From assembly GCA_037043455.1 (NCBI GenBank), contig JAWPHD010001225.1, positions 263,001 to 327,000 on the forward strand: a stretch of 64,000 nucleotides of DNA, given 5' to 3'. Positions within the stretch are counted from its first letter, which is position 1; every line of letters starts with the position of its first letter. The DNA comes from Cyrtodaria siliqua (lineage: Eukaryota; Mollusca; Bivalvia; Adapedonta; Hiatellidae). A program made the translations under genes and the position numbers. This document shows positions 58,601 through 64,000 of the stretch, piece by piece. The notes below the pieces were generated by a model. The model saw nothing but the letters and a program-made list of their open reading frames with translations, did not search any database and had not been told where the DNA came from.

Positions 58601-61600
58601 TCAGCTACCTACATACAACACAATCATATTAATCACCTCAGCTACCTACATACAACACAATCATATTAATCACCTCAGCTACCTACATACAACACAATCA
58701 TATTAATCACCTCAGCTACCTACATACAACACAATCATATTAATCACCTCAGCTACCTACATACAACACAATCATATTAATCACCTCAGCTACCTACATA
58801 CAACAACATTCATATTAATCACCCAAGCTACCTACATACAACACAATCATATTAATCACCTCAGCTACCTACATACAACACAATCATATTAATCACCTCA
58901 GCTACCTATATACAACACAATCATATTAATCACCTCAGCCACCTACATACAACACAATCATATTAATCACCTCAGCTACCTACATACAACACAATCATAT
59001 TAATCACCTCAGCTACCTATATACAACACAATCATATTAATCACCTCAGCTACCTACATACAACACAATCATATTAATCACCTCAGCTACCTACATACAA
59101 CACTGTCACAATGTTATAGGTCTATATATTTACTGTAACTCAACTGGATGTGCTCGCCTGGTACAATCAAAGGTAATAATTATTTATTTTTTTTTTTAGT
59201 GCTTTTCCTGTTACATTTTGACTGTATTCTGGACATGTTATTGATATGGCCATAATATTTTGGTTTTTAGATTAACGGACCCGCCGACTGCAAGTTTTGC
59301 CGAAACCAAAAAAAAGATTTTTTTTTCAACTCTTTAAAAAAAATTAAAAAAATATGAAGTCAGGCACCTGAGAGAAACTTTCAGTATTGTGAGACCTATC
59401 TGCCTCTACTGCTTCAACAGAGTCTTAAAATCATCCACACGGAATGCTAAAAAAACAAAGAAGCAAAAACAATGATTTTTGGATGTATGAAAGTGCTAAT
59501 TCAAACTGTGAAATAACGTTGGTTAAAAATTTAAGAATTGAATGTTATTTTTATGTGTTTCGTCGAGGTATGAAATACTACAGTAACATATTAAAATGGC
59601 ATTTTTTGGTCACCATCTTAATTTTTTTTTTTCCCTCCTCCTACCCTCAACTTTTAGAAAAAAAATCTGTAAATCAATTAATAAAAAAAACTGACCTATT
59701 TGGAAATTTATGCAGTTTTTTTGGACAGTTTTAGATATAAATTTCAGAAGTGAAAGTAGAAAGGGTTTGCAACTGCAAGGGGTCAAAACAATGTTGACAT
59801 TTGGCCCGCTGTTACTTAGTATACAGCTAAACAAACCTTTCTTAGTGGGCATGGAGAACAATTTCTGCTATTTTATTACATTTCTATCAGTGAAAGATTG
59901 GGATTTCTCACTCAGTGAAAGAATATTCATAATCGCTAAATATTAATTACTAACTCCGAACACAAAAATAACTAACTGTGACGTTAAGACATGACGTCAA
60001 TAAAGTGTTGCTGACTTTGATTTCATCTACCGATAATGTTCAATAAAGCGAATAATTTAGTTAAAATCATACATAAACTGATTCAAAATGTAATAATTAG
60101 ATTATTTAACTGCTTGGTTTGATTATAGGAAAATCCTTCACTCACTGGTAGATGTCTTGTTTTTTCACTCCCTCGCATTTGCTCGTTCGTGAAAATAACC
60201 ACACGTCTACCATCTCGTGAACGATTTCCCTATAACTGATCCTAGCAGTTAAATAATCTCTATATATAACCTATATGCATACTGATGGTCAATGAAAATG
60301 CACCATGGGTGTTAAATTTCATTGCTGAAGTAATTTATAATAACAACATGTTGTAAAATGTGCCTGTTGATGGCAGAATAGGGAATTGTATGTGTACAAT
60401 ATGCAGGGCCTCCTCAGCCTTTTTTTTCCGTTCGCAACCAATTTCGCCAAATGAAAAAAGTTGGAGACATTGGAGCCAAAATTGGCTCAAAGATAGCATA
60501 TAATGTTTGCGAAATTATTTTTTATGTATTTTTAAATGAAGTATGGCCCATGAATAAAGCAGTTAGTTATAATTATAATCATAAAATTATATTTTAAAAA
60601 ATATTTTACTCTATTTCTTTCGCCAATCACATTCACCAGTTGTTTTTTTATTGCCACTTTTATTATTTTGTCTCATTTGGCTCCATTTGCTAATCCCAGA
60701 GGAGGCCCTGAATATGTGTTAGACTACTTACATTTTGATTGATAAGTATAATGGCGATGTCTATACGCTTTAAAAATTCTCTAAAAGCTTCCTCAATCTC
60801 CATAACACTCGTGTCTGTAAATAAAACACAAGATAAAGTATTGTTATATACAACTGTTGTTTTTGTTTATTACTTTTCTAAAGTTGTAATGTCTGTTGTT
60901 GTTTTTAGTTTGTTGTTTTGTTTATGTGTCACACTGTGTCCTACACAAGCAGTCTTGACTTCTGTAAAACTTGTGGCATCACATTAGTTTTTCTAAATAC
61001 TTAGGCAAAAAAAAAAAAGGCGTGTTTCCTACTGCATGCTCTAAAAAAATAGGGTCGGTAGGTAGGCTTTTTTCTTTTTTTTGGAGCAAGATATTGTGAG
61101 ATTCTACATGTATTTATCTCATAAACCCCATACAAGTTGATGATACAACTGAAAGTTTCTCTAGGATGTCAGTTTACCTCGATATATTGTTGATAAATCA
61201 TTGTTCAGAACAAATTAATATTGTTCGGTTTTTTTAATGTTTTTTTTCATAAAAAGTTTTAGTGTCGGCCCCTTTAAAATAGGGTCGGTCGGGCCACCGG
61301 AAACACAGGTATTTTTTTTTGGCCTTACTTGAATAGTTCAAAGCATATAGCTTTTGCATAATTCATAATTTTGATAGATCATCATCAAACAAATCTGACT
61401 AATCAGTGACCAGAAATAAAACATACCAATACATTCTGGTAAGTGATAAACTCGGTCTTTATCCTTGTTGTTCAACCAAGTTTTCTGTTAAAATTAAGGT
61501 ATCTACAGTGTGATTCTTTTAAAACCCTGCATATTTCATGCACATTCGTGCTAATTGATTCAATATATGTATCTTTCAAAATCAAAATCTTGAAAATTAT

Positions 61601-62111
61601 CGTATTTTTACTCTGCCAAAGAGCTATAGAATCTAAGGATAAAAACCGAGCAAGACTAATTTTATCACCTATTGAAAATAAGATAAAATCTCAACATCTC
61701 TGCAATAGAAAATTATGAATACCAATTATTAACTATATCGCACCAATAATATCTTCAAACATATGATAGAATAACAAAGAAAACACCAAATTTTAACCCT
61801 TAACCCGCTAAGCACGACTATAATAGCCTTTGCGTCCATTCTAAACCCAGATCAGTCTGCGAGTAAGAGCAACTCGCAGGCTGATCAGGGTTTACAATGT
61901 CCATCTGCTGATCAGTCCTTTGTCACATAAATGAAATGGTCTTAGTTCATTATATGAACGTAGCGGGTTAAGGGTTAAACTCGTGATAATAAACCTGTTT
62001 GAAAATTGGTCAACTTCTGAAGTACTTACTTTTTGAGACAACCAAAAAATTTGGTTCTCGTTTTTTGTTTAATTCTCCAATACCCCCAAGCAGGAAACCT
62101 GTACAGGTGTC
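55607..62111 (-). CDS. ATP6V1F: V-type proton ATPase subunit F, exons 2-5 (5' end outside window)
   Basis: Subunit F belongs to the cytosolic V1 sector of the vacuolar H+-ATPase. It is part of the central rotor shaft that couples ATP hydrolysis to proton pumping into lysosomes, endosomes and secretory vesicles. Four exons are joined here on the minus strand: 62030-62111, 60732-60814, 58151-58273 and 55607-55636. Phases agree at every junction and give 105 residues plus TGA. Visible conserved blocks, in order, are [62 protein letters not shown] and the C-terminal AEDFR. With the missing first exon (about 14 codons, expected MA..KLIAVIGDE) the length would be 119, the usual size for animals. 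No frameshift or stop is seen, so the gene looks functional. The introns carry at least six MITEs and two minisatellites. No operon-like neighbour is seen. Confidence 0.95.
55750..56068 (+). repeat. 28-bp minisatellite in ATP6V1F last intron, about 11 copies
   Basis: The unit is ATGTTAATGATATTGTCTGA plus GAGTTGCA. One unit (about 55821-55840) has a partial duplication of GTCTGAGAGTTG. It lies about 110 bp inside the intron from the terminal exon. Confidence 0.95.
56699..56975 (+). repeat. dispersed repeat U, copy 1 (pairs with 59869-60266)
   Basis: Shares GTGAAAGATTGGGATTTCTC, ACAAAAATAACTAACTGTGA and CACACGTCTACCATCTCGT with the second copy. It contains an inverted pair GGTAGACGTGT / ACACGTCTACC, suggesting a MITE. 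Confidence 0.65.
57583..57675 (+). mobile_element. tRNA-like SINE head (degenerate)
   Basis: GCCCGCTTAGCTCAGTCGGT resembles a tRNA 5' arm and A box; a B-box-like TCAGTTCAACCCGAATC follows at about 57655. The anticodon arm does not fold well, so I take it as a SINE remnant rather than a tRNA gene. Confidence 0.4.
57895..58035 (-). mobile_element. tRNA-derived SINE remnant
   Basis: The minus strand reads CATAGTCGTAGCGTCCACC, then GGTTGTGTGTTCGATGCCC (B-box-like). It sits in the last ATP6V1F intron about 120 bp from the penultimate exon. Confidence 0.4.
58151..58273 (-). CDS. ATP6V1F: ATP6V1F penultimate exon
   Basis: 123 nt, 41 codons: [35 protein letters not shown] and ILRRAK. The acceptor is TTGTGTTGTATATAG directly before GTAGCTGAG. 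The donor is AAG|GTATGA (intron side 58150 downwards). It enters in phase 0 after ...LINQN and leaves in phase 0. The first 14 exon bases and the 23 preceding intron bases form the unit of the adjoining 37-bp minisatellite. Confidence 0.95.
58260..59105 (-). repeat. 37-bp minisatellite made of the ATP6V1F splice-acceptor junction, about 23 copies
   Basis: On the minus strand each unit is TAATATGATTGTGTTGTATG plus TAG (intron part), then GTAGCTGAGGTGAT (exon-like part). The exon's own first 14 bases are GTAGCTGAGATGAT, differing by one base. About 22 extra units extend from 58274 to 59105. Three units carry a one-base variant (CAACAACATTC on the plus strand). Two of these, 408 bp apart (about 58391 and 58799), are followed by the same variant order, showing an 11-unit block duplication. 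Confidence 0.95.
59106..59868. other. intron sequence of ATP6V1F, T/A-rich
   Basis: Several poly-T and poly-A runs (59186-59199, 59307-59352). An open frame of 96 codons at 59444-59734 has no recognised motif and lies inside the intron. Confidence 0.4.
59869..60266 (+). repeat. dispersed repeat U, copy 2
   Basis: Colinear with 56699-56975 but has an extra segment of about 110 bp near 60030-60145. Confidence 0.65.
60404..60710. mobile_element. MITE with CAGGGCCTCCTC ends
   Basis: 307 bp. The ends are CAGGGCCTCCTCAG and CAGAGGAGGCCCTG. AATATG stands on both sides (60398-60403, 60711-60716). CAGGG ends recall hAT elements, but the visible duplication is 6 rather than 8 bp. It ends only 21 bp from the ATP6V1F exon boundary at 60732, on the donor side. 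Confidence 0.7.
60732..60814 (-). CDS. ATP6V1F: ATP6V1F third coding exon
   Basis: 83 nt: two bases that complete an AAC codon, then [13 protein letters not shown] and [14 protein letters not shown]. Acceptor GTTTTATTTACAG; donor AAT|GTAAGT, leaving phase 0. It matches the middle of subunit F, including the central strand and the ILINQ motif. Confidence 0.95.
61004..61324. mobile_element. Harbinger-like MITE, copy B (inverted relative of 19475-19753)
   Basis: 321 bp, flanked by TTA (61001-61003, 61325-61327). It shares ATAGGGTCGGTCGGGCCACC, GTTTCTCT and GTATTTATCTCATAAACCCC with copy A in reverse. Inside an ATP6V1F intron. Confidence 0.75.
61362..61719. mobile_element. TA-flanked MITE, copy 2 (inverted relative of 54329-54696)
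   Basis: Ends TTCATAATTTTGATAGATC and GAAAATTATGAA. It shares CTCGGTCTTTATCCTTG and GATTCAATATATGTATCTTT with copy 1 in reverse. Confidence 0.65.
61797..61974. mobile_element. piggyBac-type MITE, copy 2
   Basis: 178 bp between TTAA at 61793-61796 and 61975-61978. Perfect-looking ends are CCCTTAACCCGCTA and TAGCGGGTTAAGGG. Relative at 24651-24849. Intact ends suggest it is the younger copy. Confidence 0.8.
62030..62111 (-). CDS. ATP6V1F: ATP6V1F second coding exon
   Basis: 82 nt: [17 protein letters not shown] and [10 protein letters not shown] plus one base. Acceptor TTTTCATTGTAG before GAC; donor AAAAA|GTAAGT. It begins in phase 0, so the missing first exon should end ...GDE. It carries the conserved glycine-rich GFLLGGIGE block. 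Confidence 0.95.
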
Positions 62112-62229
62112 CTACAATGAAAATGAATGTTTATTACAAGCTGCAAATGTCTCCTGCAGTACACTTAGGCCAGTTATTTTTTATTATTTGTTTTACAAAC
62201 CATCAATATAGAAAAGTGCCCTAGGATGA

Positions 62230-62727
62230 GGCCATCAATAAAAAATTGTTTGTTTGCTGTGCTCCTACCCAGAATTTTGAGGGTGGGTAGGTAGGTAGGG
62301 ATTTTTTTTTTTTTTTTTTTTACAAAAGCTTATCCAATCTACAACACTATAAAGGCCCTAGTACGATGTTAGGGCATAGGTTATTAAAACTAAACACAAG
62401 GACTTGCACATAATTATTTTATTCATGTGTATTTAAGGTAGGAAAAAGTTTTATTTTTAGTCTAGATATTTTTTTTATATATATTGTTGGCATATATTAT
62501 GCCATTTTTGTACTAAGGCAACTTTTTCATAACCTTTGCAATCCAGATTAGATGCTTAACAACTCTGGCTAATAAAATTATCATTTGAATAAAAAAAAAA
62601 TAAAAAAATTATTTTTTTTTATTTAAAAAATATTTTTCGGCTCTAGGTCATTAAATTTTTTTGAGTCGCGGCCGAATCGGGTGAGTCGGTCGGAGCACGG
62701 CAAACAAACATATTTTTATTGATGGCC
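62230..62727. mobile_element. GGCC-ended MITE with 36-bp inverted repeats
   Basis: 498 bp flanked by TGA on both sides (62227-62229, 62728-62730). The ends read GGCCATCAATAAAAA and, further in, GTTTGTTTGC.GTGCTCC, about 36 bp with few mismatches. Inside are GGGTAGGTAGGTAGGG and GTGAGTCGGTCGG, the same architecture as the TTA-flanked MITEs at 19475 and 61004. Probably a sister family. Confidence 0.8.
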
Positions 62728-63715
62728 TGATGAAAAAAACAAATAATGATGGAAAAGCTGTTTTTTATTTTGCTGAAAAGGAAAAGAGAATAAAATGTTC
62801 AAGTAAAATCTGGGTAAAGGTAACAAAAAAAAAGATTGAATTCCCCAAGGAAAAATTAAATTCATATTTCATTTTATCATAGGAGGGTTTGTAAAACGAA
62901 TAAATAATAACGGCCTTGTATATGTAATGAATATTTACAGTTTAGCTTTTAGATGTGTCCTGTAATTATAATGAATGAAAAGTTGGACATTTTCTCGATA
63001 CAGGACGTACATGACATGCACACCTATACTCGTCCTGTAATTCTATGACCAGTCATTCAATAATTCTATGACCTGTCATTCAATAGCCTCTGTTGGTAGG
63101 CCATGGAGAGATCATCATTTCCAAAGGTAAATTAATGCGCATCCAATATTTACAAGAACAAGAAATCCACGAATTTAAATGTCTTGCCTACAGTGACCTA
63201 CACTGCGTTTTGACAAGACGTCTAAACATGCTAAATGGGCAAAGCTTGTGTTGAATTACACAGTCGCCAACATTTGGTTGATCTTCTGCATGTGATCTGA
63301 AGGAAACAGAACTAAGTGACCTAAATGCAAAACTTGAATTTATAAATCGTTAATAGTCTATGTCATCTGCCCCTCAGTTTGCCCGGAGGGTCAAAGTCAC
63401 ACGCATGTTGATTTGTTCTACCCAAGCAAAAACATCGAACACCGGAAATAATATACTGTAGAAGTTTGATTGACAATGAGAGGTGGAGCTTCGAATTACA
63501 ATGAGGGTAATGATAGGCAGAGCCTAATGCATGACTAGGGCTTTATATATGATGTCTACTCTGTAAACTGTACTAAACACTCAAAAAAATAACTTGTACC
63601 GTAATTAGTGAAGGTCCATATTGATTATTGAGGCCATCCTTAAAACAAGAGCTGTGTAAGAATTGACAAAAGCAACACAGAAATATGTAAAAAATAAATA
63701 AAATTGTTTCAAGGT

Positions 63716-63746
<31 letters not shown>
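63716..63746 (+). repeat. poly-G tract, 31 nt
   Basis: Uninterrupted G31, followed at 63815-63833 by a second G-run. Each is preceded by a near-copy of AACACAGAAATATGTAAAAA, so the tracts arose by a local duplication. Confidence 0.9.
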
Positions 63747-63748
<2 letters not shown>

Positions 63749-63814
63749 ACATATATGTGTAAGAATCGACCAAAACACAGAAATATGTAAAAAAAAAAGT
63801 TTTAAAAAAAAGTA

Positions 63815-63833
63815 GGGGGGGGGGGGGGGGGGG
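63815..63833 (+). repeat. poly-G tract, about 19 nt
   Basis: Second member of the duplicated A-run/G-run pair; followed by a G-rich stretch to about 63856. Confidence 0.9.
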
Positions 63834-64000
63834 TGGGGCTGGGTTGGAGGAGGGAGCCCATGCCCCAATATGAGTGAAGTATGAATAAGATGCATAATGC
63901 TATAAGAAATCCCAAACCAAACTTATAAATATATACATGCTTACATGCAAACCTAGATCTGCCTTTATTGCACATTTTATGGGCCATCACTATTTGGGTT

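Larger units (their letters stand above)
62112..64000 (-). other. first intron of ATP6V1F (incomplete)
   Basis: I searched the minus strand for an exon encoding the N-terminus (KLIAVIGDE-like) and found none, so the start codon and promoter should lie beyond 64000. The intron holds a MITE (62230-62727), a 27-bp duplication (ATTCTATGACC.GTCATTCAA, about 63041-63083) and two poly-G tracts. Confidence 0.6.

Noticed and set aside
61443..61718. 91-codon plus frame with a relative at 54412-54615
   Set aside because: The two frames lie in inverted copies of one TA-flanked MITE; no protein signature.

Overview
This 64 kb window is nuclear DNA of an animal, most likely a bivalve mollusc. It is strongly AT-rich and gene-poor. 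It holds spliceosomal introns, a truncated LINE, tRNA-derived SINEs, several kinds of miniature inverted-repeat transposons (MITEs) and unusually many minisatellites. The bivalve assignment rests on remembered repeat families (tandem-repeat-cored 'pearl'-type elements, SINEs ending in AATTC repeats), so it is an inference. No bacterial operon, CRISPR array, rRNA cluster or intact autonomous transposon was seen.

Two protein-coding genes are well supported, both on the minus strand. (1) 7526-7930 is a single coding exon of 134 codons for a proline-rich protein 15 (PRR15/PRR15L) family protein. (2) 55607-62111 carries the last four coding exons of V-type proton ATPase subunit F (ATP6V1F / Vha14). 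They are 62030-62111, 60732-60814, 58151-58273 and 55607-55636, with matching splice sites and phases, and encode 105 residues plus stop. The first exon, expected to hold about 14 codons, was not found and should lie beyond 64000. Weaker candidates are a small plus-strand spliced gene beginning at 22948, unrecognised open segments near 19.8-20.3 kb, a minus-strand protein-like segment near 42.6-43.25 kb, and a short reading frame at 50099 cut by a MITE.

Layout: 1-7 kb is AT-rich DNA with a nested palindromic element (2020-3268) and nested dispersed repeats. 7.5-8.1 kb is the PRR15-like gene. 11-17 kb has a LINE 3' end, a tRNA-SINE and a triplicated unit, one copy of which holds a TTAA-flanked MITE absent from its sister copy. 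19-29 kb mixes SINEs, MITEs and short open segments. 31-34.4 kb holds 32-bp, 33-bp and 17-bp minisatellites. 35-38 kb is a nested pair of pearl-type elements. 39.7-44.9 kb has a hAT-type foldback MITE with an 8-bp target duplication, a 25-bp minisatellite and a 75-bp minisatellite. 46.9-49.1 kb is a 2.2 kb, 58-bp minisatellite with a 577-bp higher-order repeat. 50-54.7 kb is MITE- and retroposon-rich. 55.6-64 kb is ATP6V1F, its introns loaded with MITEs and minisatellites.

The most interesting observation is in ATP6V1F. A 37-bp minisatellite abuts the exon at 58273, and its unit is a copy of the intron/exon junction itself. The intron therefore carries about 22 extra copies of the splice acceptor plus the first exon bases. 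Only the copy next to the exon appears able to give a functional reading frame.
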